17,373 nucleotides of DNA from HO2-45-28 sp964412115 (GCA_964412115.1 CAYPMM010000019.1:1-17373), one strand, 5' to 3'; shown: positions 1 through 7,652, numbered from the stretch's first letter. Program-made: numbers and translations. Notes: generated by a model from the letters alone, not told the origin.

Positions 1-49
1 TTTTCCGCTTCAAAACTCTTTAATTTTCAAAGTTTTTCCGCAAGTCAAC

Positions 50-333
50 GAAAATCAATTTCGCGGCGCTTCGAGTGGATATTTAGACCGCGATGGTTTG
101 CGTAAGGCAAGGCGATGGTTGCTTTCGGAGAACTTTCGCAGGCGAAAATGCGGGGTTCAGCCCCTTATTTTTACGCAGTAAGCGTTAGGGGCTGAATTTT
201 CGCCGAGAACGTAGGCCGGCCCGCCCAGCCCCGCCAACGGCGGGGCGAGCTGGAGGCGGGAACGGCCGGTCGGAGAAAGCAATCTCGCCGAGCCGCAAAC
301 ACATCGCGGTCGGAGAAAATGAATTTTGCGGCG
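50..333. repeat. Nested palindromic element with flanking direct repeats
   Basis: Bases 1-353 contain no credible gene. Within them, 86-102 pairs with 294-311 (one bulge), 112-126 pairs imperfectly with 275-288, 141-165 pairs with 187-204 (arms sharing TTCAGCCCCT and its complement), and 214-269 folds as its own GC-rich hairpin (GGCCGG, CCCGCC and CCCCGCC arms, loop AAC at 236-238). The whole forms one branched inverted repeat of about 226 bp. A 19-base direct repeat with 17 matches (50-68 and 315-333) brackets it, and CGGTCGGAGAAA-like units recur at 268-278 and 308-318. Pairing was done by eye. It could be a dispersed non-coding repeat, a MITE-like element or a structured RNA; the sequence does not decide. 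Confidence 0.6.
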
Positions 334-338
334 AAATG

Positions 339-344
339 TAATAT
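339..344 (+). promoter_or_regulatory. Putative ychF -10 box, near-leaderless
   Basis: TAATAT at 339-344 places the expected transcription start near 351, three bases before the ychF ATG. There is no convincing -35 and no SD. The ATG is directly preceded by TTTTT. Confidence 0.4.
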
Positions 345-353
345 TATGTTTTT

Positions 354-1364
354 ATGTCTCTAAAAATAGGCATAGTCGGACTGCCCAATGTCGGCAAGTC
401 GTCGCTGTTCAACGCTTTGATGAAACGCGAGCAGGCGCTCGTGGCCAATTACCCGTTCGCGACAATTGAGCCGAATATCGGAGTTGTCAGCGTACCGGAC
501 GAACGGCTGGACAAGCTGGCTAAGTGGTTTAATCCGAAAAATCCTCCGCCGATAGTGCCCACGGCAATAACTTTTGTAGACATCGCGGGATTGGTTAAAG
601 GGGCCTCCGAAGGCGAGGGTCTCGGCAACCAGTTTCTAAACCACATCAAGAGCGCTTCAATAATTCTTGAAGTTGTACGCGATTTTGAAGACCCGGAAAT
701 ACTTCGCGAACACTCAAAAAACCCCGAGGAAGACGCGGAAATAATTGAAACCGAGCTTAGATTAAAAGACCTTGAATCGCTTGAGCGCAAACTGGATTCA
801 ATAAAAAAAGACTCGTCCAAAAAAGAAGAGGCGGTATTTCTTTCATCGCTTAAAGAAAAAATGTCTTCCGGTAAAGAGCTTGATATTTCGGAGCGTGACG
901 CCGGAAATGAAAAAATATCCGCGATTTTAAAAGAACTTAACTTTCTTTCGCTTAAACCAAAAATTTACGCTTTCAACACCGATGCCTCAAAAATCGGCGC
1001 TATCGGCGAAAAAAAAACCCACCGTTCGCGTCCGGTCATTTATTTTTCGGCCAAAACCGGCAAGGGTTTAGACGATTTGATAAAGACCTGTTATGACGCG
1101 CTAAGCCTTATATCGTTTTTGACAATCGGCGAAAAAGAAGCGAGGGCCTGGACGATAAAAAACGGGGCAAGCGCAAAAGAGGCGGCGGGTGCCATTCATT
1201 CTGATTTTGAAAAAAACTTCATCCGGGCCAAAGTAATCAACTGGCAAAAACTTATATCATCGGGGTCTTTTGCCGAAGCTTCGGCCAAAGGGCTCATTAG
1301 GACCGAGGGCAAAGATTACGAAGTTTTGGACGGCGATGTAATAGAATTTTTAGTCGGCAAATAG
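354..1364 (+). CDS. ychF: Ribosome-associated P-loop ATPase/GTPase YchF (OLA1 family)
   Basis: YchF/OLA1 proteins are P-loop NTPases of the Obg group that bind ribosomes and usually prefer ATP; they are cytosolic and linked to stress and translation control. Visible features: P-loop GLPNVGKS at residues 9-16, switch-II DIAGL at 76-80, a helical insertion rich in Lys and Glu at about 120-190, and a C-terminal TGS-type domain (about 250-336) with the family signature RAWTIKNGASAKEAAG and IHSDFEKNFIRA. The product is 336 aa, slightly shorter than the usual ~360. The fourth nucleotide-recognition motif, usually NVDE or NMKE, reads NTDA at 208-211, which is divergent. The start is chosen because family members begin immediately with the P-loop strand. 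No SD is present; the putative -10 implies a leaderless message. Confidence 0.96.
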   Translation: MSLKIGIVGLPNVGKSSLFNALMKREQALVANYPFATIEPNIGVVSVPDERLDKLAKWFNPKNPPPIVPTAITFVDIAGLVKGASEGEGLGNQFLNHIKSASIILEVVRDFEDPEILREHSKNPEEDAEIIETELRLKDLESLERKLDSIKKDSSKKEEAVFLSSLKEKMSSGKELDISERDAGNEKISAILKELNFLSLKPKIYAFNTDASKIGAIGEKKTHRSRPVIYFSAKTGKGLDDLIKTCYDALSLISFLTIGEKEARAWTIKNGASAKEAAGAIHSDFEKNFIRAKVINWQKLISSGSFAEASAKGLIRTEGKDYEVLDGDVIEFLVGK

Positions 1365-1407
1365 CTCTTGAAACCAAAACACAAACATGATAGTCTTTTA
1401 CTCATAT

Positions 1408-1824
1408 ATGGAAAAAGAAAGCGATCCCAGATTATATGAAATATCGTATTTGGCCCGCGCCGCAGACGACCAGGCGGCTCTTGAGTGCGCGGCTTTAGTC
1501 GCCGGATTAATTGAAAAAGAACACGGAATAGTGGCCGCGCAAAACCAGCCGGTGCACAAAGATTTGAGTTATTCGGTTGGCAAAGAAAAAGAGGGCTGGT
1601 GGGGCTGGATAAAATTTATGGCCAAACCCGAAACACTGGCCGCAATTGAGCAGTCTTTAAAAAACGATTCAAAGAAAATAATGCGTTTCGCTATTTTCAA
1701 AGTCAACAAAGCGGACATGTCCGACCGGCCTGCGCACAGAAAAAGAATCGTCCAGGCGCATCCGGCGGAAAAAACGGATGTCGCCGAAATAGACAAAAAA
1801 TTGGAAGAAATGCTCGGCGCCTAA
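1408..1824 (+). CDS. rpsF: 30S ribosomal protein S6 (bS6)
   Basis: bS6 binds 16S rRNA with S18 in the 30S platform. The product (138 aa from the chosen start) begins MEKESDPRLYEISYLA; the RLYEISYL strand matches the first beta strand of S6, and the C-terminal half contains IMRFAIFKVNKAD, the usual last strand. It is followed by ssb and rpsR in the classic S6-SSB-S18 order. An upstream in-frame ATG at 1387 would add seven residues, but it falls in an ATGATAGTCT stretch that resembles a weak extended -10, and homologues rarely have a hydrophobic lead-in, so 1408 is preferred. There is no clear SD. A charged C-terminal tail (about residues 110-138) extends past the core fold. Confidence 0.92.
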   Translation: MEKESDPRLYEISYLARAADDQAALECAALVAGLIEKEHGIVAAQNQPVHKDLSYSVGKEKEGWWGWIKFMAKPETLAAIEQSLKNDSKKIMRFAIFKVNKADMSDRPAHRKRIVQAHPAEKTDVAEIDKKLEEMLGA

Positions 1825-1849
1825 ATTTTATTAAATAAAATCATAAAAC

Positions 1850-2293
1850 ATGAATTTAAATAAAATATTTTTAATCGGCAACTTGACCCGAGATCCGGAA
1901 GTAAGAAGCCTGCCGTCAGGACAAAGCGTGGCCTCTTTCGGTGTCGCAACCAACCGTTTCTTTAACGACAAAAGCGGACAAAAACAGCAGGATACCCAAT
2001 TTCATAACATCGTCGCTTTCGGAAGGCTGGCCGAAATATCCAAACAATATTTGAATAAGGGTTCTCTTTTAATGATTGAGGGCAGAATCCAAAATCGTTC
2101 GTGGCAGGGACAGGACGGACAAAAAAAATATAAAACCGAAGTGGTGGCCGAAAGCATTCAGCTGGGACCGCGAAGCTCGGGGACTTCGGCCGGACATGAG
2201 GCGGCCGCAGCACCCAAAGAAGAAGCCCAGCCGGAGGTGCCCACGATTGACTACGGCGAAGGAAACATCAATCCGGATGAAATTCCGTTTTAA
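1850..2293 (+). CDS. ssb: Single-stranded DNA-binding protein
   Basis: SSB coats single-stranded DNA in replication, repair and recombination. The OB fold is clear: MNLNKIFLIGNLTRDPEVR at the N terminus, SVASFGVATNRFF, FHNIVAFGRLAEI and GSLLMIEGRIQNRSW are all family-typical. The C-terminal third is a flexible, Ala/Pro/Glu-rich linker ending in NPDEIPF, the conserved acidic tip that recruits partner proteins. At 147 aa it is of normal size. It lies 25 bp after rpsF and 18 bp before rpsR, so one transcript is likely. No SD is visible; the spacer is A/T-rich and contains a possible weak -10 (TAAAAT, 1836-1841) that would start transcription about two bases before ATG, too weak to call separately. 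Confidence 0.96.
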   Translation: MNLNKIFLIGNLTRDPEVRSLPSGQSVASFGVATNRFFNDKSGQKQQDTQFHNIVAFGRLAEISKQYLNKGSLLMIEGRIQNRSWQGQDGQKKYKTEVVAESIQLGPRSSGTSAGHEAAAAPKEEAQPEVPTIDYGEGNINPDEIPF

Positions 2294-2311
2294 TAAAACA
2301 TAAAAAAAAAT

Positions 2312-2521
2312 ATGGCAAAAAAAGAGCAGTGTTATTTTTGCACTTCAAACATGAAATCGGTGGATTATAAAGACACTGAAGTTTTGAAGCGCTTCATGAG
2401 CCCGCAGTCAAAAATCTTGGCCCGAAGAAAAACTTTTACCTGTTCCACCCATCAGCGCAAACTGGCCAAGGCCATCAAGCGCGCCCGCCAAATGGCTTTA
2501 GTACCGTTCGTTACGCACTAG
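2312..2521 (+). CDS. rpsR: 30S ribosomal protein S18 (bS18), zinc-binding form
   Basis: bS18 pairs with S6 on the 30S platform. The product has 69 aa. Core signatures are VDYKDTEVLKRFMSPQSKI and the basic ending HQRKLAKAIKRARQMALVPF. Cys7, Cys10, Cys44 and His47 (CYFC and CSTH) form a putative zinc site, the C+ form of S18. The gene follows ssb without an SD, preceded by an A-rich run. Its last 11 bases (2511-2521) overlap the end of recA on the opposite strand, and rplI (bL9), which often follows rpsR in other bacteria, is not here. Confidence 0.96.
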   Translation: MAKKEQCYFCTSNMKSVDYKDTEVLKRFMSPQSKILARRKTFTCSTHQRKLAKAIKRARQMALVPFVTH

Positions 2522-3521
2522 CTTTCGCCGCTTCTTTTATTTTTTTCACCAGCTCCTGGGTGATTTTAGGATTTTCTTTAAGAAAGTTTCTGGCGTTTTC
2601 GTAGCCGACGCCGAGTTTGTGCGCGTCGTAAGAAAAAGTGTTGCCTGATTTTTTGGCCAATTCGTATTTGAGCGCCAGATTCAAAACATCGCCTTCGTAA
2701 GAAATTCCTTCGCCGAACATTATGTCAAACTCTCCGGATCTGAAGGGGGGCGCCACTTTGTTTTTGACCACCTTAGCTCTGACTCTGTTGCCGATTGACT
2801 CTTCTCCTTTTTTAATCTGGGCCAGGCGCCTGACATCAATCCTGACTGATGCGTAAAATTTAAGCGCCTTTCCTCCCGGAGTGGTTTCGGGATTTCCGAA
2901 CATCATGCCGATCTGCATTCTGATTTGATTTATAAAAATTACGATGGTGCTGGTCCTGGCCACAAGCGCAGTGAGTTTCCTAAGCGCTTGGGACATTAAC
3001 CTCGCCTGCAAGCCGACATGGGCTTGTCCCATATCACCTTCAATTTCCGCTCTTGGGGTTAGAGCCGCGACGGAATCTATGACCACCACGTCAATGCTTC
3101 CCGAGCGCACCAAAGACTCAACTATTTCCAAAGCCTGTTCTCCGGTGTCCGGCTGGGATATTAAAAGGTCGTCAATTTTAACGCCAAGACGCTTGGCGTA
3201 TTCGGGGTCAAGCGCGTGCTCGGCGTCCACAAAAGCGCAAAGGCCTCCTTTTTTCTGCGCTTGAGCCACGATATTTAAAGCAAGCGTCGTCTTGCCCGAA
3301 GATTCGGGGCCGAAAATCTCAATTACCCGTCCTCTCGGCACCCCTCCGACACCCAAAGCCATGTCCAAAGAAAGCGAGCCGGTCGGAATAACATCCACGT
3401 CAACACGGCGCGCCTCGCCCAGCTTCATAATGGCCCCCTCGCCATATTTGGCCTGAATGCCTTTTATCGCCGCCTCAACATTCGCGGCTTTATTGTCTTT
3501 TTCCTCTTTTTGTCTGGCCAT
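2511..3521 (-). CDS. recA: Recombinase RecA
   Basis: RecA forms ATP-dependent filaments on single-stranded DNA for homologous recombination and repair. The 336-aa protein is complete: N-terminal helix with AAIKGIQAKYGEGAIMKLGE, Walker A GPESSGKT at 71-78, Walker B VVVID at 145-149, the NQIR motif near 198-201 and loop L2 with GNPETTPGGKAL at 209-220. The C terminus is short and lacks the strongly acidic tail seen in E. coli. The start fits family length. A -10-like TATAGT (minus strand, 3533-3538) would start transcription about five bases before ATG, so a near-leaderless message is likely. I see no obvious LexA-type operator. It lies downstream of ftsK and the small membrane gene, and its 3' end overlaps rpsR. 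Confidence 0.98.
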   Translation of the reverse strand: MARQKEEKDNKAANVEAAIKGIQAKYGEGAIMKLGEARRVDVDVIPTGSLSLDMALGVGGVPRGRVIEIFGPESSGKTTLALNIVAQAQKKGGLCAFVDAEHALDPEYAKRLGVKIDDLLISQPDTGEQALEIVESLVRSGSIDVVVIDSVAALTPRAEIEGDMGQAHVGLQARLMSQALRKLTALVARTSTIVIFINQIRMQIGMMFGNPETTPGGKALKFYASVRIDVRRLAQIKKGEESIGNRVRAKVVKNKVAPPFRSGEFDIMFGEGISYEGDVLNLALKYELAKKSGNTFSYDAHKLGVGYENARNFLKENPKITQELVKKIKEAAKASA

Positions 3522-3532
3522 ATTAAATATTA

Positions 3533-3538
3533 ACTATA
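3533..3538 (-). promoter_or_regulatory. Putative recA -10 box
   Basis: Read on the minus strand this is TATAGT; the predicted start is near 3526, five bases before ATG (3521). A small tandem repeat (CCATTAACCATTAAC on the plus strand, about 3541-3555) lies just upstream. No clear -35. Confidence 0.4.
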
Positions 3539-3559
3539 CACCATTAACCATTAACTTTT

Positions 3560-3904
3560 CTACTCCGGCAGTTTTATCATCACCATTCTTTGTTCTTTTT
3601 TTACGCTCCCGAACCTGCCTTCGGCTTTAAGTTCAATAATATTCAGTCCGGGCGACAAAATCAATTTTTCTTCAAAATTACCGTCCCCATCAGTGTAAAT
3701 CGGGCGTCCGTTAAGCTCAAGATTAGCGACAACTCGGGCATGACCCGAGACCGCGACCTCAGCGCCGTCCAGCAAAACTCCATCAGTTGGAAAATCAATC
3801 GCGATTTGCGGACCGCGCCATAAATTTTCAAAACTGAAGGCGAAATAAACAAAAAAGAACGCCAAAAGAAGTCCGAAAGCCCACATAACGACAAAACGGC
3901 GCAT
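3560..3904 (-). CDS. Small membrane-anchored Ig-like domain protein
   Basis: I do not recognise a named family. The 114-aa product has one N-terminal hydrophobic helix (about residues 4-24, signal anchor) followed by a single predicted beta-sandwich domain (about 33-110). The pattern FPTDGVLLDGAEVAVSGHA, then ELNGRPIYTDGDGNFEEKL and SPGLNIIELKAEGRFG, resembles bacterial Ig-like or glucodextranase-B-type domains, in which short beta strands alternate with Gly/Asp turns. It probably sits on the outer face of the cytoplasmic membrane. It lies 17 bp after ftsK and 38 bp before recA on the same strand. A TATAAA box (3911-3916, minus) puts the expected transcription start exactly on its ATG. Its role is unknown. 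Confidence 0.75.
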   Translation of the reverse strand: MRRFVVMWAFGLLLAFFFVYFAFSFENLWRGPQIAIDFPTDGVLLDGAEVAVSGHARVVANLELNGRPIYTDGDGNFEEKLILSPGLNIIELKAEGRFGSVKKEQRMVMIKLPE

Positions 3905-3910
3905 GATAAT

Positions 3911-3916
3911 TTTATA
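3911..3916 (-). promoter_or_regulatory. Putative leaderless promoter -10 of the Ig-like gene
   Basis: TATAAA on the minus strand, in the 17-bp gap after the ftsK stop; counting seven bases downstream gives a start at 3904, the A of ATG. No -35 is evident, since it would lie in ftsK coding sequence. Confidence 0.4.
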
Positions 3917-3921
3917 AAATT

Positions 3922-6270
3922 TTAAAAAGATTCAAAAAAGTTTTTTCCTCCGCCTTCCTCGCTTTCTTTTTCATGTTTAGGTTCCTCCGGCACTTCGTCA
4001 CCCGCGCTCCTCAGCACCTTCGGCGCATCATTTGATTTTTTAACCCCCTCGACTCCCCTCGACTCCGCTCGGGATGAATTGCTCGGAGCGCGCAAAATCT
4101 CGCGGGGTTTGGCGCCGTCAGCCGGTCCGATAACACCCCTTGATTCCATCATATCCAGGAGTCTTGCCGCTCTGGCGTAACCTACGCGGAGCCTGCGCTG
4201 AAGATACGAAGCCGACGCTTTGCCCGCCTGCGTTATCACCTCTTCGGCCTGGTTATAAAGTTCGTCATCAACCTCTTCCTCGTCCTCCTCGCCTGATTCA
4301 AAAATGGACGGCCCGCCGTTTTGAGTTTCAAGGCTCAATCCCTCAAATTCCGATTCGGCATATTGGGACTCAAGATGCTGAACAACTTTTCGCACCTCCG
4401 GCTCGGAAACAAAAGCGCCCTGCAATCTTCGCGGTTTTGAACTGTCTCCCGACAAATAAAGCATGTCGCCATTGCCTAAAAGTTTTTCGGCTCCGGCCAT
4501 GTCAAGGATTGTTCTGGAATCAACTTGGGAGGCGACTTGAAAAGCAATACGGCTGGTTATATTCGCCTTAATCAAACCGGTAATCACTTCAACCGAGGGC
4601 CTTTGGGTTGAAACAACCAGATGTATTCCGACCGCCCGCGACATCTGGGCCAGGCGCACGATTGAGGCTTCCATTTCGCGGGGATAGGCGGCCATAATGT
4701 CGGCCAACTCGTCTATCACGATAAGAATGTAAGGCATGGGAAATTCTTTGGATTCTTTCGAGCCCTGATAGGATTTTATATCCCGCACTTTGGCTTTAGC
4801 CAAAAATTCGTATCTCCTCTCCATTTCTTTAACCGCCCATTTCAAAGACATAATCGCTTTTTTGGCGTCGGTTATCACCGGCGTTAAAATATGCGGAATC
4901 CCCGAGTAAACCGTGAGCTCCACCCGTTTTGGGTCAATCATCAAGAAACGCAGCCTTTCCGGAGGGTTGCGGAATAAAAGCGACATCATCATGGCATGAA
5001 TCGCGACCGACTTTCCCGAACCGGTTGAACCCGCGACCAAAAGGTGGGGCATCTTGCCTAAATCAGCGAATACGGCCCGCCCGGTGACATCCCGGCCCAG
5101 GCCCAAAAGTAGCGAAGCCGAAGACTCGGCATAATCCGGAGAGGATAGAATATTTGACATTCCGACAAGGGCAATGCTTTTGTTGGGAATTTCGACCCCG
5201 ATTAAAGATTTTCCCGGAATCGGCGCCTCTATTCTTATGGGATGGGCGGCTAAAGCCAAAGAAAGGTCGTTATGCAAACCGGTGATGCGTGAGAGTTTTA
5301 TTCCTTCAGCCGGACGCAAGGTGTATTGGGTAATTGACGGGCCGACATTTATTTCGCCCATCTCAACCACAATGCCGAAATTTTGAAGGGTCCTTTTTAT
5401 TATGTTTGAATTCGCTTTTATGTCGCCCGACGACGGTTTGCCCTTATCGTTTTCCAAAAGGTCCGCCGGAGGCGGTTTGAATTCAAAGGCGGCGATATTT
5501 TTATTTTTTTGGCCGAATTTAAACGGCGCGTTTTCAAACCCTCTTTCCCCGTCCGTATCGGCCCCGTTGGTCTCGCCGTCTTCTTCGGCCGGTCCTTCTT
5601 CGGACAGGCGGTTTTCAAATTCTTTTTTGGTTATTAACTCCCGCCGTATGGCATCGGCCGCTTCTTTTATTCCGGTCCAGGCGCGTTTTGGTTCTTCTTC
5701 TTCGTTTGGCGCTTTCTCGTTTTCGCGGACGGAGCCGATATTTTCATCCGCGCTATTTTCTTTCGGCTTAAACCATAGCCGAGGTTTTATTGAAACATTA
5801 AGCATCAAAAGAACGGAAATTACGGCAAGAGAAGCCAATATGACCAGGGTCGCCCAGAAATCAAAAAGTTTTAGGAGGGGAAGAGAGACGATAAATCCCG
5901 CAAGGCCGGCCGATTTCTCCCCGAAAACCGCGTCAAATATGCCGAGCGTTGAAAAAAGCATCAAAACTCCGCCTCCGACGGTTGTCGCCACAAGATGCGT
6001 TCTTAAAGAAAAAATAAAAGAAAGTCCGGCAAGAAAAAGAGTAAGCGGAACCAGAAAAAAAGCCCCGCCGAAAATAAAATCCAGAAGTCCGTAAACACTT
6101 TCGCCGACAAAACCGGCCCTGCCGTAGGCCGCGAGCACGAAAAGAAACGAAGCGGCAAAAGAAAAAACGGCCCAAATAGAGTGTTTGGTTTCCCGGCTAA
6201 GTCTTTCAAAATAACCGTTCTCCTCGGTATTTTCTTTTTTGGACGCGCGCTCCTTTTTTTTCCGTCCCAT
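3922..6270 (-). CDS. ftsK: DNA translocase FtsK/SpoIIIE
   Basis: FtsK pumps chromosomal DNA through the closing septum. From the preferred start (MGRKKKER at 6270) the protein has 782 aa: about four or five membrane helices (roughly 31-49, 60-88, 92-114, 120-160), an acidic linker (about 170-250), the alpha/beta motor with Walker A GSTGSGKS at 414-421 and Walker B VIDEL at 518-522, and a C-terminal gamma winged helix (about 670-726, ITQAGKASASYLQRRLRVGY) that reads polarity sequences. An in-frame ATG at 6288 is rejected because it overlaps a TATAAT -10 box (6280-6285); transcription would start near 6273, leaving only three bases before 6270. After the gamma domain comes an unusual tail of about 55 residues, part of which is encoded by a dispersed repeat. 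Confidence 0.95.
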   Translation of the reverse strand: MGRKKKERASKKENTEENGYFERLSRETKHSIWAVFSFAASFLFVLAAYGRAGFVGESVYGLLDFIFGGAFFLVPLTLFLAGLSFIFSLRTHLVATTVGGGVLMLFSTLGIFDAVFGEKSAGLAGFIVSLPLLKLFDFWATLVILASLAVISVLLMLNVSIKPRLWFKPKENSADENIGSVRENEKAPNEEEEPKRAWTGIKEAADAIRRELITKKEFENRLSEEGPAEEDGETNGADTDGERGFENAPFKFGQKNKNIAAFEFKPPPADLLENDKGKPSSGDIKANSNIIKRTLQNFGIVVEMGEINVGPSITQYTLRPAEGIKLSRITGLHNDLSLALAAHPIRIEAPIPGKSLIGVEIPNKSIALVGMSNILSSPDYAESSASLLLGLGRDVTGRAVFADLGKMPHLLVAGSTGSGKSVAIHAMMMSLLFRNPPERLRFLMIDPKRVELTVYSGIPHILTPVITDAKKAIMSLKWAVKEMERRYEFLAKAKVRDIKSYQGSKESKEFPMPYILIVIDELADIMAAYPREMEASIVRLAQMSRAVGIHLVVSTQRPSVEVITGLIKANITSRIAFQVASQVDSRTILDMAGAEKLLGNGDMLYLSGDSSKPRRLQGAFVSEPEVRKVVQHLESQYAESEFEGLSLETQNGGPSIFESGEEDEEEVDDELYNQAEEVITQAGKASASYLQRRLRVGYARAARLLDMMESRGVIGPADGAKPREILRAPSNSSRAESRGVEGVKKSNDAPKVLRSAGDEVPEEPKHEKESEEGGGKNFFESF
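4046..4078. repeat. Dispersed repeat copy inside the ftsK tail
   Basis: A 10-base unit is tandemly repeated (CCCTCGACTC at 4046-4055 and 4056-4065), followed by CGCTCGGGATGAA. The 20-base core at 4059-4078 matches the reverse complement of 11110-11129 at 16 of 20 positions (TCGACTYCGCTC....TGAA). In the ftsK frame it encodes about NSSRAESRGVEGVK, in the poorly conserved C-terminal extension. Confidence 0.6.
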
Positions 6271-6279
6271 TATGAAGTT

Positions 6280-6285
6280 ATTATA
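6280..6285 (-). promoter_or_regulatory. ftsK -10 box, near-leaderless
   Basis: A consensus TATAAT on the minus strand; the expected start is near 6273, three bases before ATG at 6270. It overlaps the ATG at 6288 and therefore decides the ftsK start. The -35 region is only T-rich. Confidence 0.55.
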
Positions 6286-6307
6286 CATATTTTATAACAA
6301 AATAAAA

Positions 6308-6335
6308 ATGCGCCCCGATAGCCGTCGGAGCGCAT
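6308..6335 (-). terminator. Intrinsic terminator after the S41 protease
   Basis: Arms ATGCGCCCCGA (6308-6318) and TCGGAGCGCAT (6325-6335) form an 11-bp stem with one G-T pair and a six-base loop. On the minus strand it is followed by TTTTATTTTG. It lies 20 bp after the protease stop and just upstream of the ftsK promoter. Confidence 0.8.
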
Positions 6336-6355
6336 ATATGCGCTATTTATAAAAA

Positions 6356-7612
6356 TCACTTTGGGTCCGTCAGTATGCCGATGGCAATTGCCAAAGCTTC
6401 ATCAATTTCGGGCGTTTTCGGGTCGTCTTCAACTACAAAATGCGGTTCAATTGCCCCGTCTTCGGGAGTTTTTCCGTCGGCAAGATAGTAAATACCGGTC
6501 GTAAAATTGAACGCCCCGCCATCGGACAAAGGAACGGCTACTTGAACACTGCCCTTGCCATAGCTTTTTAGGCCGACAATTTTTGCTCCCCAGATTTTAA
6601 GAGAGCCGGCAAGAATCTCGGAGGCTGACGCGGAAGAACCGTCTATCAAGACAACAACCTTCCATCCGGAAAAAGGGCCGATTTCCTTAGCCTGATACCT
6701 TTGCCCCTGGCCGACCTTCTGTCCCCGCCAACGGACTTCAAGAATAAGATTTCCTTTTTGGGGCGCAAAAAGAGAAGCGATGCCGATTGTGGCGTACATC
6801 AGACCGCCGCCATTTTGCCTCAAATCAATAACCAGCTTTTTTACTCCTTTTTGTTCAAGATCCATTGCCGCATCCAAAAAGTTTTCGGCTATATTTTCGT
6901 TCATAAAAGAACTTATTTTCAAATAACCGATACCGGGCTCGATTTCGGAAGATTTGATGTTTTGAATCTTTACGTCTTCGCGGGTAATTACAATAAGCGG
7001 AAGTTTTTGGCCTTTTCTTAACACCTCAAGCGCAATTTTTGTCCCAGGCACACCCCTTATGATTTCAATTATTCTTCCGATGTTAAAACCTTTGAGGGGA
7101 ACCATTTTTGTCTCTTTGCCCTCCACAAAATCTCCGGCAGATATTATCACGTCTCCGACTTTAAGCCGACCGTCTTTTTGGACCGGATTTCCCGGGAGAA
7201 TATCTTTAATCAGCAAGCCTCCGGTGTCTTTATCAATGCCTGTCTTGATACCTATGCCGCCGAAATGGCCCTCGCGCTCGATCGCCATGCTTTTAGCCAT
7301 TTCGGGAGAAAAATACATCGCGCGCTTATCTTGAGGAAAACAGCTCGGGACTTTAAAATCCTCTTTTAAAACGTCTTTTTTAATTTCAAAACTGGTGAAT
7401 GCCCGCGCGGCAATGCATTCGGAAACGTCGTTTAGTTCTTTTTCGCTCAACTGATAAAAAGAGTCCCGCTCAATCGCGGTCATTATTTCGGCAAGAGCCC
7501 CGCCTCTTTGAGAAACAGTCGTGACTTCCGGAGAATCTTGAGCCGAAGACCCGACCGCCAAAAGCGCTGAAAGTGAAAGCGACCAAAATGCCGCAAGCAA
7601 GAGTTTGCGCAT
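6356..7612 (-). CDS. S41 family C-terminal processing peptidase (CtpA/Prc-like)
   Basis: C-terminal processing proteases are extracytoplasmic Ser/Lys proteases that trim or degrade envelope proteins. From the chosen start (MRKLLLAAFW) the product has 418 aa: Sec signal peptide (about 1-25, ending GSSAQ), a PDZ domain (about 115-201, with GGIGIKTG and GRLKVGDVI), then the catalytic core. Ser329 in GSSASASEI and Lys353 in YGKGSVQ are the expected catalytic dyad; VIDLRQNGGG is also typical. An in-frame ATG 23 codons upstream is rejected because 7612 follows a perfect SD (AAAGGAGG, 7-base spacing) and begins the signal peptide. A TTGACT-17-TATCCT promoter precedes it, giving a leader of about 33 nt, unlike the leaderless neighbours. 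It is divergent from the MotA/ExbB-like operon. Confidence 0.95.
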   Translation of the reverse strand: MRKLLLAAFWSLSLSALLAVGSSAQDSPEVTTVSQRGGALAEIMTAIERDSFYQLSEKELNDVSECIAARAFTSFEIKKDVLKEDFKVPSCFPQDKRAMYFSPEMAKSMAIEREGHFGGIGIKTGIDKDTGGLLIKDILPGNPVQKDGRLKVGDVIISAGDFVEGKETKMVPLKGFNIGRIIEIIRGVPGTKIALEVLRKGQKLPLIVITREDVKIQNIKSSEIEPGIGYLKISSFMNENIAENFLDAAMDLEQKGVKKLVIDLRQNGGGLMYATIGIASLFAPQKGNLILEVRWRGQKVGQGQRYQAKEIGPFSGWKVVVLIDGSSASASEILAGSLKIWGAKIVGLKSYGKGSVQVAVPLSDGGAFNFTTGIYYLADGKTPEDGAIEPHFVVEDDPKTPEIDEALAIAIGILTDPK

Positions 7613-7652
7613 GGCCAAACCTCCTTTGAAGTTTTCAAAATGCCTAACTTTC

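Noticed and set aside
3541..3555. Short tandem CCATTAACCATTAAC as a regulatory repeat or CRISPR
   Set aside because: Only two 7-8 base units with no spacers; likely A/T-rich intergenic sequence.
5402..6094. 230-codon open frame antisense to ftsK
   Set aside because: Ser/Arg/Pro-rich shadow translation of the conserved FtsK membrane and linker region; no start signal and no recognisable domain.
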